Shown here: in pieces, positions 10,057 to 18,859 of the stretch
Numbering within the stretch: the first letter of the stretch is position 1
Layout: each line of letters opens with the position of its first letter
NCBI GenBank assembly: GCA_024400915.1
Contig: JAKSLX010000015.1
Location: 1-64,000 of the forward strand
DNA from: Treponema sp.
GTDB lineage: Bacteria > Spirochaetota > Spirochaetia > Treponematales > Treponemataceae
Reading direction: 5' to 3'
DNA length: 64,000 nucleotides
The notes under the pieces: model-generated
Database searches by the model: none
The model's input: only the letters and a program-made list of their open reading frames with translations
What the model was told of the DNA's origin: nothing
Translations under genes and position numbers: made by a program

Positions 10057-11319
10057 CTAAAGCTTGATTCTTACAGTCTGAATGCGGCGCTGACTCTGAT
10101 CTTCAACGATGTAGAGCACGCCGCTTTTTTTATGGGTTTTTCCAACAGGTGGCAATTCATCAAACTGTTCCAAAAGCCATCCGCCCAAAGTATCAAAGTT
10201 TTCGCTAGAGATGTTTATGTCAAGAACATCGTTCAAATCGTCAAGCTTCATGTCGCCGGGCACAATGAATTCATTTGTACCAACAACCGTTATCTTATCT
10301 TCAGGACTTACTTCAACAGTTCCGTGCTCGTCGGTAATTCGTCCGAATACTTCGCTCAGGATATCATCTAGGGTTACGATGCCTGCCATTCCGCCGTATT
10401 CATTTACAGCAACGGCAAAATTTATTTTTTCCTTTTTAAATTTTTTAAGCAGGTCGATGGCGCTCATGGTCTCTGGAACAAAGGTAACTTCGGACATGCA
10501 GATCTTTACAAAATCCTTGCTTTCGGTAATAAGACTGTCTGCAAAAAGTACCGACTTAAAGTGAAGGACACCGACAATGTTTTCAACATCATTTTCGTAA
10601 ACGGGAATTTTTGAATAACCCGTGGTCTGGAAAAGGGCAATAACTTCATCAAGTGAACTTTCCGTGCTCAGGTATTTTACAAGGGAACGATGGCGCATAA
10701 TTGAATGAACGTTCAGATCTGAAAACTCAAAAAGACGTTCAAGCATTTTTCTTTCGCTCTGTTCCAGGGTTCCTTCTTTTTCTCCGACTTCAATGAGGGT
10801 TTTCAGTTCGTCTTCCGTAACAAGAACTCTCTTTGTTTTGAAAATCTTTTTTTCTGCAAAATCAATGAAGCGGGTAAAGAGGCAGAAAATTTTTACAACC
10901 GGATAAAGAATTGCCTTGATTATATAAACCGCTACCGCCGTATTTTTTACTGCAGTTTCCGTGTTGATTGCCGCAAAAGTTTTCGGAACGATTTCTACAA
11001 AGATGATTACAAGGAAAAGGATTACAGCTGTAGCCGCACTTACATATTCTTCTCCGAACACCTTAACTGCAAATGCTGTTGCAACGGCACTGTTCAATGT
11101 GTTCACGAAATTTGTTCCGATCAAAACCGTTGCAATAAGTTCATCAAGATTTGACCTGAGCCTTGCAATGAGGTCAGCGTGCTTTGCCTTTTCTTTCTGT
11201 AACTGCCGAACCTTGATTCTGTTCAGGCTTGTAAAGGCTGTTTCCGTCATGGAAAAAAATGCACCAGCAGCAAGAAGGAGAAGCATGAAAATAGAGATGC
11301 TGATTATGTAGGCTGTCAT
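10057..11319 (-). CDS. CNNM-domain hemolysin-family (CorC/TlyC-type) membrane protein, second copy
   Basis: 420 residues. Residues ~1-180 form a CNNM (DUF21) membrane domain that opens with 'FMLLLLAAGAFFSMTETAFTSL', including the conserved SxxETAF motif. A pair of CBS domains follows (~200-330; 'IMRHRSLVKYLSTESS', 'NIVGVLHFKSVL', 'MAGIVTLDDILSEVFG'), then a C-terminal CorC/HlyC domain ('LGGWLLEQFDELPPVGKTH'). The family is implicated in Mg2+/Co2+ efflux or sodium-coupled transport; hemolysin naming is historical. It overlaps the stop of the upstream paralogue by 4 nt (ATGA) and has GGAGGTGC upstream, so translation is coupled. Confidence 0.85.
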   Translation of the reverse strand: MTAYIISISIFMLLLLAAGAFFSMTETAFTSLNRIKVRQLQKEKAKHADLIARLRSNLDELIATVLIGTNFVNTLNSAVATAFAVKVFGEEYVSAATAVILFLVIIFVEIVPKTFAAINTETAVKNTAVAVYIIKAILYPVVKIFCLFTRFIDFAEKKIFKTKRVLVTEDELKTLIEVGEKEGTLEQSERKMLERLFEFSDLNVHSIMRHRSLVKYLSTESSLDEVIALFQTTGYSKIPVYENDVENIVGVLHFKSVLFADSLITESKDFVKICMSEVTFVPETMSAIDLLKKFKKEKINFAVAVNEYGGMAGIVTLDDILSEVFGRITDEHGTVEVSPEDKITVVGTNEFIVPGDMKLDDLNDVLDINISSENFDTLGGWLLEQFDELPPVGKTHKKSGVLYIVEDQSQRRIQTVRIKL

Positions 11320-12593
11320 TGAGCACCTCCAATCATCTTAACTTTTGAAACCCGGTTCTTGTCCATTTCTGTTACGATGAATTTGAAATCTCCAAAAGTA
11401 ATGCTCTGTCCAACACGAGGAATGCATTCAAGTTTTTCAGAAATGAAGCCTCCGATGGTTTCACAATTTTCAGACTGCATATTTATTCCAAGCTGCTCGT
11501 TTATATCCATAAGGCGGCTCAATCCGTCAAGATCATCATTGCGGGTATTGCGGATTTTTACCTGAACCTTGTTGTGGGCATAGTTCTTGTATTCGTCAGA
11601 CATTGGTCCAAAGATTTCGCGTACAATATCTTCAACCGTAAGTATTCCATCCGTGCCTGAATATTCATCGATAACAACGGCAAGACTCTGATGGTTTTCG
11701 CTAAGCATCTGCTGAATGCCTGACATTTTTTTTGTTCCAAGAATAAATAGGGGAGGACGCATTACGCGGCTTACGGTAAAAAGATCCGGATGGGTTTTAT
11801 ATACCAGCATGTCCTTTATGTAGATGATTCCCACGATGTCATCTATGTCTTTTTTGTATACGGGGAATTTTGAAAGCCTTAATCTTTCTGAAAGCTCAAT
11901 TATTTTTCTGTAAGAATCGTTTACTGAAACGGCCTTGATTTTCATTCGCGGAATCATGATGTCCTTTGCTTCAAGGTCAGTGAATTTGAAAACCTTTGAC
12001 ATCATGTTCTTTTCATTTTTTTCAAGGACACCCTGCTCGTGACCTACATCGATGAAAGTCCTTATCTCTTCTTCCGTAAAAGTTACCTGGCTCCCCTGAA
12101 TGTTTGCCTTGAAAGATTTTAAAATCAATTTGGAAATACCGGTGAAAATAAAAACCAGAGGTGCAAGAAGAACTTCAAGGAAACTTACAAACCCGCTGAA
12201 AAAGAATGCGATGTTTTCCGGATGATGGGTTGCAATTGTCTTTGGAGAAATTTCACCAAAGATGAGAAGGATGATCGTTACGACAAATGTTGCAAATCCA
12301 ACACCCTTGCTTCCCCAGATTTTAATTGCGACAAAAGAAAAGATTGCAGATAGGGCAATGTTGACGATGTTGTTTGCAACAAGAAGTGTGTTGATGAGTT
12401 TGTTCTTGTCCTGAAGAAGCCGCCAGACCCTGACGGCCCTTTTGTTTTTCTGGTTCCTCAAAAAGCGCACCCTCAGTTTGTTCACTGAAAGGAAAGCACT
12501 TTCTGATGCCGAAAAAATCATGGACAGCAGAACAAGAACACATGAGATTGAAATTAAAATCCACAACGGAAAGGAATCTGTCGCGTCCATCAT
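11316..12593 (-). CDS. CNNM-domain hemolysin-family (CorC/TlyC-type) membrane protein, first copy
   Basis: 425 residues with the same plan as its downstream neighbour: membrane CNNM domain (ISCVLVLLSMIFSASESAFLSVNKLRV; the ETAF motif here reads ESAF), CBS pair (residues ~215-340, 'IMIPRMKIKAVSVNDS', 'DGILTVEDIVREIFG') and a C-terminal domain 'ETIGGFISEKLECIPRVGQS'. Two ATG codons are adjacent at the start. The second, at 12590, is better spaced from GGAG, while the first makes an ATGA overlap with the upstream lipoprotein gene; both give nearly the same protein. The paired copies probably arose by tandem duplication and may act as a heteromeric metal-ion transporter (inference). Confidence 0.85.
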   Translation of the reverse strand: MMDATDSFPLWILISISCVLVLLSMIFSASESAFLSVNKLRVRFLRNQKNKRAVRVWRLLQDKNKLINTLLVANNIVNIALSAIFSFVAIKIWGSKGVGFATFVVTIILLIFGEISPKTIATHHPENIAFFFSGFVSFLEVLLAPLVFIFTGISKLILKSFKANIQGSQVTFTEEEIRTFIDVGHEQGVLEKNEKNMMSKVFKFTDLEAKDIMIPRMKIKAVSVNDSYRKIIELSERLRLSKFPVYKKDIDDIVGIIYIKDMLVYKTHPDLFTVSRVMRPPLFILGTKKMSGIQQMLSENHQSLAVVIDEYSGTDGILTVEDIVREIFGPMSDEYKNYAHNKVQVKIRNTRNDDLDGLSRLMDINEQLGINMQSENCETIGGFISEKLECIPRVGQSITFGDFKFIVTEMDKNRVSKVKMIGGAQ

Positions 12594-13579
12594 TCTCCGT
12601 CTGATTCTGCCTGAACTTTTTCAAGCTCAGAAAATCTTTTCATCTGCTGAAGGTTCTGGAGAATCTTCATGGCATTTGGCCCTGCTGGATTTACTGTATA
12701 TGCCTTTTCAAGATATTCGGTCACAAGGGCTGAATCAAATTTTTCCCCGTTGATGAGGGAGTAGGCTGCCATGTAGTAGGCTTCCTGCACCTGATCCAGA
12801 GCGAGATGTCCCTTTTCAATTACATCAAGGAAAGGTTTTGCAGGATCTTCGTTTTTTGTAGTTGCTTCATAGGAAACGTAATAGGCAGCGGCAAGTTCAT
12901 AGAAACCTAAGCGGCCAGTTTCATTTTCCGTATCAAGGGCCGGGAATTCATAAATCAAATCTTTATAGAGGTCGCTGAACCTTGGGTTAGATCCTTTTAC
13001 AAGTTCATCAATTGCCTTTGCTTTTTCCACGCCTTTTGCTGAACGAACAGCTTCAACAAGAACCTTGATCTCTGCTGCTTTTTTTCTCTGTACTTCTACC
13101 TTTTCAGAATATTCTTCAACAGTACAAGTCGTATCCTTGTCTGCATCAAAAATCACCTGTTCAAGAACATAACCTTCTGCCGAACAAAGGTAAACTGCAG
13201 GCCAAACCTTTACGCTGTAGTTGCGTCCTAGAACTTCCTTCCTTTTATATTCCGCAGCGATTTTTTCTGCAAGCTTTTTGTCTGCATCGGATGCATCTTC
13301 TGCAACCTTTGTCTTTGCAAATTCCCCCTGTGAAAAATCGATGTTGAGGAACACATAGTCCTTTGAGTATCTGGAAAGGAATTCCTTTTTGTTAAGGATG
13401 TTCTCCTTGAATGGAACGCTGTTGTCAGTCCAGTCATCGCCAGTGAAAACAAGGAAAACATCCTTATTCTTTTTCTGGGCAGACTTGAGGGCATCATCAT
13501 AATCCGTGTTCCATTTTGTACCGCAGGAAACAAAAAGTGCTGAAATAATTGCTGTTATAAAAAGTTTTGAAAGTTTCAT
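12590..13579 (-). CDS. Thioredoxin-fold lipoprotein lacking the CxxC active site
   Basis: 329 residues. The signal peptide ends in the lipobox FVSC (Cys19). Residues ~25-150 resemble the thioredoxin-like family that starts 'KDVFLVFTGDDW'; in active members a CxxC follows the Trp, but here the residues are TDNS, so redox activity is not expected. The cis-Pro loop is kept (VWPAVYL). The C-terminal half is helical and resembles tetratricopeptide-like repeats (FYELAAAYYVSYEA, EAYYMAAYSLINGEK, LEKAYTVNPAGPNA). It is first in a three-gene operon with the two CNNM proteins. A chaperone or scaffold role is inferred. Confidence 0.75.
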   Translation of the reverse strand: MKLSKLFITAIISALFVSCGTKWNTDYDDALKSAQKKNKDVFLVFTGDDWTDNSVPFKENILNKKEFLSRYSKDYVFLNIDFSQGEFAKTKVAEDASDADKKLAEKIAAEYKRKEVLGRNYSVKVWPAVYLCSAEGYVLEQVIFDADKDTTCTVEEYSEKVEVQRKKAAEIKVLVEAVRSAKGVEKAKAIDELVKGSNPRFSDLYKDLIYEFPALDTENETGRLGFYELAAAYYVSYEATTKNEDPAKPFLDVIEKGHLALDQVQEAYYMAAYSLINGEKFDSALVTEYLEKAYTVNPAGPNAMKILQNLQQMKRFSELEKVQAESDGE

Positions 13580-13591
13580 AATTATCGTCTT

Positions 13592-13630
13592 AAAAAGACC
13601 GAAACCTTTTTTCCCAAGATTTCGGTCTTT
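13592..13630 (-). terminator. Rho-independent terminator of purL
   Basis: 11-bp perfect arms AAAGACCGAAA (13594-13604) and TTTCGGTCTTT (13620-13630). Reading the minus strand, the stem is followed by a T-tract. It lies between the purL stop and the start of the next minus-strand gene. Confidence 0.75.
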
Positions 13631-13659
13631 GTGCCTGTCGAAATGACCAAAAGTATTCT

Positions 13660-13690
13660 CACGGTAATTTCGATAAACTCAACCACCGTG
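13660..13690. repeat. REP-like small inverted repeat
   Basis: Arms CACGGT and ACCGTG enclose 'TTTCGATAAACTCAACC'. The inner sequence is a variant of a motif also seen, in inverse orientation, at 20608-20635 (GGTTGAG...TCGAAACC) and at 58304-58325. Confidence 0.45.
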
Positions 13691-13728
13691 ATACAACTGT
13701 TCAGCCATTCTTTGGCATTCCCCTGTTT

Positions 13729-16700
13729 TTATTTGAAGTACCTTACACCGGCGCGGAATACGTTCTGGTTCTTGTCGCCACCCACATTCATGAAGAGATC
13801 GTTGCTTGAACCGTCTGCATTAATTCCAACCGAACGTTCGTTGTGACCCATCTTACCGAGTACACGTCCGTCAGGAGAGGTAATACCTTCGATGGCAAAC
13901 AAACTACCGTTAGGATTGTGTGGTTCTACGATTGAAGGAACACCATTTTCATCAACGTACTGTGTGAATACCTGTCCGTTCTTGAAAAGCTTTTCTGCAG
14001 TAGCTGCATCAACAACAAAGCGGCCTTCACCATGGCTGATTGCAGTCATGTGTGTCTTAGGGTCAAGAACAGACTTGTCCAGTGCCCAAGGGCTCATTGC
14101 AGATACCATTCTTGTACGAACGATGCGGCTGATGTGGCGGCCGATGGTGTTGTATGTAAGTGTTGGCATTTCGCCTGTCATGTCGCGGAATTCACCGTAC
14201 ATTGCAAGACCTGTCTTAACCAGTGCCTGGAATCCGTTACAGATACCAAGAACAAGACCGTCGCGGTTCTTAAGGAGATCCATAACCTGGTCTTCAATCT
14301 TTTTGTTGCGAAGAACGTTTACGATGAACTTTGCAGATCCATCAGGTTCGTCACCGGCAGAGAATCCACCGGAAAGTGCGAGAATCTGTGCGTTCTTGAG
14401 TTCTGCTTCAAGATTGCCGAGAGTTTCTTCAAGCTGTCCTGGGAGCTTGTTTCTGATTGGAACAAGTCTTGTTGCAGCACCTGCAAGGTTGAATGCGCGC
14501 TGCATGTCCAGTTCGCAGTTTGTTCCAGGGAATACAGGGAGAACTACGAGCGGCTTTGCCTTTCCAGGTTCTACGATGTTGAAAGTCTTTCTTGCCTCAA
14601 CAAGGGAATCGTGTTCCTTGAGTGCCCATTCAGGAAGAGCTGGCTGTTCAGCCTTGTCTGATACTGGTGGGTAAACCTTGGCAAGTTTTGCTTCCCATGC
14701 GCTTTCGATTTCTGAAAGTTCGATAACTGCATCGTCGAATGTGATTGTTTCTTCTGCAGTTGTTGAACCAATTTTGCATACTGTACCTGCGGCAAATTCT
14801 CCATTTGCTTCAAGGTCTTCTGCAGTTTCTACGATGATTGAACCGTACTGTGGAGTAAAGAGGTCTTCGATTGAAGCGGCCTTTTCAATTCCAACTCCAG
14901 TTGCAGATGCAGGAATTGTTTCAAGGGCACAACCGACTCTGTTACCCAATGCCATCTTGCTTACAGCTTCTGCAATTCCACCCGCCTGAACAGGATACAT
15001 TGCCTCGATCTTGTCAGCTGCATTGAGCTTGTAGAGTGCCTTTGCGTTTTTCTTGAATGCCTCAAAATCAGGAGCCATCTGTCCATCGTAAGGAACTGTA
15101 ACGATATAAACACCGTTGCCAGATTTCTTGAATGAACCTGATGTTACGTTCTTTACGTTTTCTGTATCTACTGCAAATGAAACCAGTGTGTGTGGAACAT
15201 TGATGTCTTCGAATGTACCGGACATCGAGTCCTTTCCACCGATTGATGGAGTTCCCATTGCCTTCTGTGCGTCAATTGATCCGAGCAATGCTGCGGCTGG
15301 ATATCCCCAGGTCTTTTCGCTTACTGCGCGTCCAAAGAATTCCTGGAATGTAAGTCGGCAGCTTTCTGGCTTTCCACCCATACAGGCAATCTTTGCAAGT
15401 GATGAAAGAACTGCAGTCTGTGCTCCGTGCCATGGCGACCAGTTTGAAACGCGTGGGTCAAATCCGTAAGACATGAGGCTTACTGTTGAAGTTTCGCGTG
15501 GTGAAAGAACAGGGAACTTTGCTGCCATACCAGCTTCTGGTGTGCCCTGATACTTTCCGCCGTAAGGGAAGAGTACTGAGCCTGAACCGATGGAACCGTC
15601 AAAGCGTTCTCCAAGTCCGCGCTGTGAACAACAGGCAAGGTCGTTCATGTTTGCAAGCCATGCTTCTTCAAGCTTGTCGCTGTCGATTGCTTCTGATGCT
15701 GCATCGTATTCCTTGAGTACTTCTGCAACTGAATCAAGAGGCTTTACAAGTGGAGATTCTGCCTGTGGAGCAGGGCTTTCAATTTCTGCAACTGCGTGGT
15801 GTTCAGCTCCTGCTGCATCGAGGAATGAGCGGTCAAGTTCTACGATTGTCTTTCCGCGCCACTTCATAACAAGCTTGTCTGTATTTGTAACTTCTGCAAC
15901 AACAACTGCGTTAAGGTTTTCGTCGTTTGTTGCCTTGATGAATTTTTCTACATCGCCCTTACGAACAACACAGGCCATTCTTTCCTGGCTTTCTGAAATT
16001 GCAAGTTCTGTTCCGTCGAGGCCGTCGTACTTCTTTGGAACCATATCAAGGTTGATTTCAAGACCTGGTGCCAATTCACCGATGGCAACCGAAACACCAC
16101 CTGCACCAAAGTCGTTGCAGCGGCGGATCATCTTGCATACTTCCTTGTTGCGGAAGAGCTTCTGGATCTTGCGTTCTTCTACTGCGTTACCTTTCTGAAC
16201 TTCAGCAGCAGCAGTTGTAACTGATTTTGTTGTGTGTACTTTTGATGATCCTGTAGCACCACCGATACCGTCGCGGCCAGTTCCACCACCAAGAAGGATG
16301 ACTACGTCGCCTGCATCAGGTTCTTCGCGGAGTACCTGGTCAGCAGGAGATGCGGAAATAACTGCACCAAGTTCCATGCGCTTTGCAACATATCCCGGGT
16401 GGTAGATTTCCTGAACCTGACCTGTTGTAAGACCGATCTGGTTTCCGTATGAAGAGAATCCCTGGGCTGCTTCACGGCAGATCTTTACCTGTGGAAGTTT
16501 TCCCTTGAGAGTTTCTGCAAGTGATACTGTTGGATCTGCGGCACCTGTTATACGCATTGACTGGTAAACCCATGAACGTCCTGAAAGTGGATCGCGGATT
16601 GCACCACCAAGACAGGTTGCGGCTCCACCAAATGGTTCGATTTCTGTTGGATGATTGTGTGTTTCGTTCTTGAACTGAAGAAGCCAGCGTTCTGTAGCTT

Positions 16701-17694
16701 CAGGTGAATTTTCGTCGATTGGGTTTCCGTTTGCATCAGTAGTGTAGTGAAGGTCAACGAAAACTGAACATGCATTGATTTCTGCGCTTACTTCAATGTC
16801 ATCAAGCTTGTTGTTCTTGCGCAGGTACTTTGCTGCGATACATGCCATGTCCATGAGAGTAACAGGCTTATCCTTGCGTCCAACGTAAAGGTCGGTGCGC
16901 ATAGCAGTGTAGTTTTCGTAAGACTTCTTAAAGAGGCTTGCGTAAGGACCGTCAGCAATCTTTACTTCATCAAGGTTTGTAAGGAACGTCGTGTGGCGGC
17001 AGTGATCTGACCAGTATGTATCAAGAACACGGATTTCTGTGATTGTTGGATCACGGTTGATGCTCTTGAAATAGTCCTGAAGGAATTTGATGTCGAGAAG
17101 ATCCATTGCAAGACCAAGTTCCTTGCGATATGAATCAAGCTTTGCTTCGTCCATTGCATTGAAGCCTTCAACTGTCGGAATGTCGGCAGGATTCATTGCA
17201 TCCATCTTGAGTGTCGCAGGCTTTGTTGAATCTGTAAGACGGCTGTCTACAGGGTTGATAAGGTAGCCCTGAATCTTGAGGAGTTCATCCTTTGAAATGT
17301 TTCCTTCAAGAAGAACAACCTTTGCACACCTTACGCGTGGAGGTTCTGTTCCGACTGTAGTCTCTGATTTCATGCCTTCGCGAAGAAGTGAAAGACACTG
17401 TTCTGCACTGTCAGCTCTCTGGTCGTACTGGCCTGGAAGGAATTCCCAGACGATTACCTGATTGCCAGCAGGAACTTCAAGTTCTTCAAATGTAACGAAG
17501 TCACTCTGAGGTTCTGAGAAAATGCGTGTGGCTGCTACTTTTGCTACAGCGTCTGCAACATTTTCTACATCGTAACGGTTGAAATAGCGAACACCGTTAA
17601 CACCACTAATTCCCAAAAATCCGTTGATTTCGGACTTGATGCGGGCTGCTTCATTTTCAAAGCCAGCCTTTCTTTCTACATAGATACGAAACAT
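13729..17694 (-). CDS. purL: Phosphoribosylformylglycinamidine synthase, single-chain form
   Basis: 1321 residues, the usual size of the fused large PurL. It converts FGAR, glutamine and ATP to FGAM in purine synthesis. Visible parts are an N-terminal PurS-like segment, a linker with 'YWSDHCRHTTF', two AIR-synthase-like halves ('ETHNHPTEIEPFGGAATCLGG', 'GGGTGRDGIGGATGSS', 'SIGGKDSMSGTF'), and a C-terminal class I glutamine amidotransferase. In the latter, 'PGTNCELD', the nucleophile Cys1152 in 'LGICNGFQ' and the triad His in 'MGHNERS' are all present. It stands alone: no other pur genes are near, and a strong terminator follows it. No riboswitch was seen in the short upstream gap. Confidence 0.97.
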   Translation of the reverse strand: MFRIYVERKAGFENEAARIKSEINGFLGISGVNGVRYFNRYDVENVADAVAKVAATRIFSEPQSDFVTFEELEVPAGNQVIVWEFLPGQYDQRADSAEQCLSLLREGMKSETTVGTEPPRVRCAKVVLLEGNISKDELLKIQGYLINPVDSRLTDSTKPATLKMDAMNPADIPTVEGFNAMDEAKLDSYRKELGLAMDLLDIKFLQDYFKSINRDPTITEIRVLDTYWSDHCRHTTFLTNLDEVKIADGPYASLFKKSYENYTAMRTDLYVGRKDKPVTLMDMACIAAKYLRKNNKLDDIEVSAEINACSVFVDLHYTTDANGNPIDENSPEATERWLLQFKNETHNHPTEIEPFGGAATCLGGAIRDPLSGRSWVYQSMRITGAADPTVSLAETLKGKLPQVKICREAAQGFSSYGNQIGLTTGQVQEIYHPGYVAKRMELGAVISASPADQVLREEPDAGDVVILLGGGTGRDGIGGATGSSKVHTTKSVTTAAAEVQKGNAVEERKIQKLFRNKEVCKMIRRCNDFGAGGVSVAIGELAPGLEINLDMVPKKYDGLDGTELAISESQERMACVVRKGDVEKFIKATNDENLNAVVVAEVTNTDKLVMKWRGKTIVELDRSFLDAAGAEHHAVAEIESPAPQAESPLVKPLDSVAEVLKEYDAASEAIDSDKLEEAWLANMNDLACCSQRGLGERFDGSIGSGSVLFPYGGKYQGTPEAGMAAKFPVLSPRETSTVSLMSYGFDPRVSNWSPWHGAQTAVLSSLAKIACMGGKPESCRLTFQEFFGRAVSEKTWGYPAAALLGSIDAQKAMGTPSIGGKDSMSGTFEDINVPHTLVSFAVDTENVKNVTSGSFKKSGNGVYIVTVPYDGQMAPDFEAFKKNAKALYKLNAADKIEAMYPVQAGGIAEAVSKMALGNRVGCALETIPASATGVGIEKAASIEDLFTPQYGSIIVETAEDLEANGEFAAGTVCKIGSTTAEETITFDDAVIELSEIESAWEAKLAKVYPPVSDKAEQPALPEWALKEHDSLVEARKTFNIVEPGKAKPLVVLPVFPGTNCELDMQRAFNLAGAATRLVPIRNKLPGQLEETLGNLEAELKNAQILALSGGFSAGDEPDGSAKFIVNVLRNKKIEDQVMDLLKNRDGLVLGICNGFQALVKTGLAMYGEFRDMTGEMPTLTYNTIGRHISRIVRTRMVSAMSPWALDKSVLDPKTHMTAISHGEGRFVVDAATAEKLFKNGQVFTQYVDENGVPSIVEPHNPNGSLFAIEGITSPDGRVLGKMGHNERSVGINADGSSNDLFMNVGGDKNQNVFRAGVRYFK

Positions 17695-17734
17695 TCGCCT
17701 ATTATAGAAGAAATGGGGTTTATTGTAAATTGAA

Positions 17735-17807
17735 GGGCGAAAGCATTTGCAGAGTAGTTGTCATCCATCGCATAACTTTCGCCCTACGATTGCTTTTCGC
17801 AATCGTA
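17735..17807. repeat. Paired inverted repeats between kdgK and purL
   Basis: GGGCGAAAG (17735-17743) pairs with CTTTCGCCC (17776-17784), and directly beside it TACGATTGC (17785-17793) pairs with GCAATCGTA (17799-17807). No T-tract follows on the minus strand. The junction CGCCCTACGATTGC is close to CGCCCTACGGTTGC at about 56790, so these belong to a dispersed element family. Confidence 0.55.
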
Positions 17808-17839
17808 AACACTTTCATTGAGATTATATGGCTTTCAAC

Positions 17840-18859
17840 CTATCGTTGAATTCTTCCGCTGGCATTGCCTGCCGCAAGGCGCTCAACTTCTTCTGCACTT
17901 ACCATGTTGAAGTCACCTTCAACGGAATGCTTAAGGCACGAAGCGGCACTTGCAAATTCCACAGCGTCAAGGGAAGATTTTCCGCTGAGGATTGAATAAA
18001 TGAGTCCCGCGCAGAAACTGTCTCCGCCACCAAGACGGTCAACGATCATCATTTCGTGTTCGCGGCTAAAGTAATAGTCCGTTCCGTCGTAGTAGAGGGC
18101 AGTCCAGCGGTTTATGTTTGCGTTTATTGATGTGCGAAGTGTAATTGCAACTTTCTTGAATCCGTATTTGTCTGCAAGTTTTTTCGCTACAGTCTTATAG
18201 CCGTTCTTGTTGAGTTTTCCGTTTTCAATGTCCGTGTCGTCGGCTTCAATTCCAAAGACATCCTTTGCATCTTCCTCATTGGCAATACACACATCGGCAT
18301 AAGGCGCAATCTTTTCCATTGTCTCCTTTGCCTCTGCCTTTGTCCAAAGCTTGCTGCGGTAGTTGAGGTCTACGCTTACGGGTATGTTTTTTTCCTTTGC
18401 CTTTTTGCATGCCTCGATGCAGATTGAAGGAAGGTTGCCTCCAAGGGCAGGTGTAATCCCTGTCAGATGGAACCAGTCGGCACCCTCAAAAATCCTGTCC
18501 CAATTAAAATCAGAAGACGTACTTTCCGCAATGGCAGAACCAGCCCTGTCGTAGATGCACTTTGAAGGTCTCTGGCTTGCACCGCGTTCATTGAAGTATA
18601 TTCCCACACGGTTGCCGCCACGGGAGATGAAAGAAGTATTTACTCCAAAACGGCGCAATGCGTTTACCGCGCACTGACCGATTTCGTGGGCTGGAAGTTT
18701 TGTTACATAGACCGAATCAGCACCAAAATTGGCAAGGGAAACTGCAACATTTGCCTCAGCCCCTCCAAAGGTTGTTGTCATTTTATCTGACTGAACAAAG
18801 CGATAGTATCCTTCTGGTTCAATGCGTAGCATCACTTCGCCGAATGTAACGACTTTCAT
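17840..18859 (-). CDS. kdgK: 2-keto-3-deoxygluconate kinase (PfkB family)
   Basis: 339 residues. PfkB-family features are the N-terminal glycine loop 'FGGAEANVAVSLANFG', and the C-terminal signature 'DRLGGGDSFCAGLIYS', which holds the catalytic Asp and anion hole. The opening 'KVVTFGEVMLRIEPEG' and 'SRGGNRVGIYFNERGASQRPS' are characteristic of KDG kinases, which phosphorylate 2-keto-3-deoxygluconate from pectin, alginate or glucuronate breakdown. It follows a pectinesterase-like gene with no gap (SD AGGAAA overlapping that gene's end), so the two are translationally coupled. This supports a role in uronate or pectin-fragment use; other ketose kinases of the family cannot be fully excluded. 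Confidence 0.85.
   Translation of the reverse strand: MKVVTFGEVMLRIEPEGYYRFVQSDKMTTTFGGAEANVAVSLANFGADSVYVTKLPAHEIGQCAVNALRRFGVNTSFISRGGNRVGIYFNERGASQRPSKCIYDRAGSAIAESTSSDFNWDRIFEGADWFHLTGITPALGGNLPSICIEACKKAKEKNIPVSVDLNYRSKLWTKAEAKETMEKIAPYADVCIANEEDAKDVFGIEADDTDIENGKLNKNGYKTVAKKLADKYGFKKVAITLRTSINANINRWTALYYDGTDYYFSREHEMMIVDRLGGGDSFCAGLIYSILSGKSSLDAVEFASAASCLKHSVEGDFNMVSAEEVERLAAGNASGRIQR

Noticed and set aside
17695..17760. Purine riboswitch before purL
   Set aside because: The leader is too short and lacks the conserved core; only dispersed inverted repeats are present.
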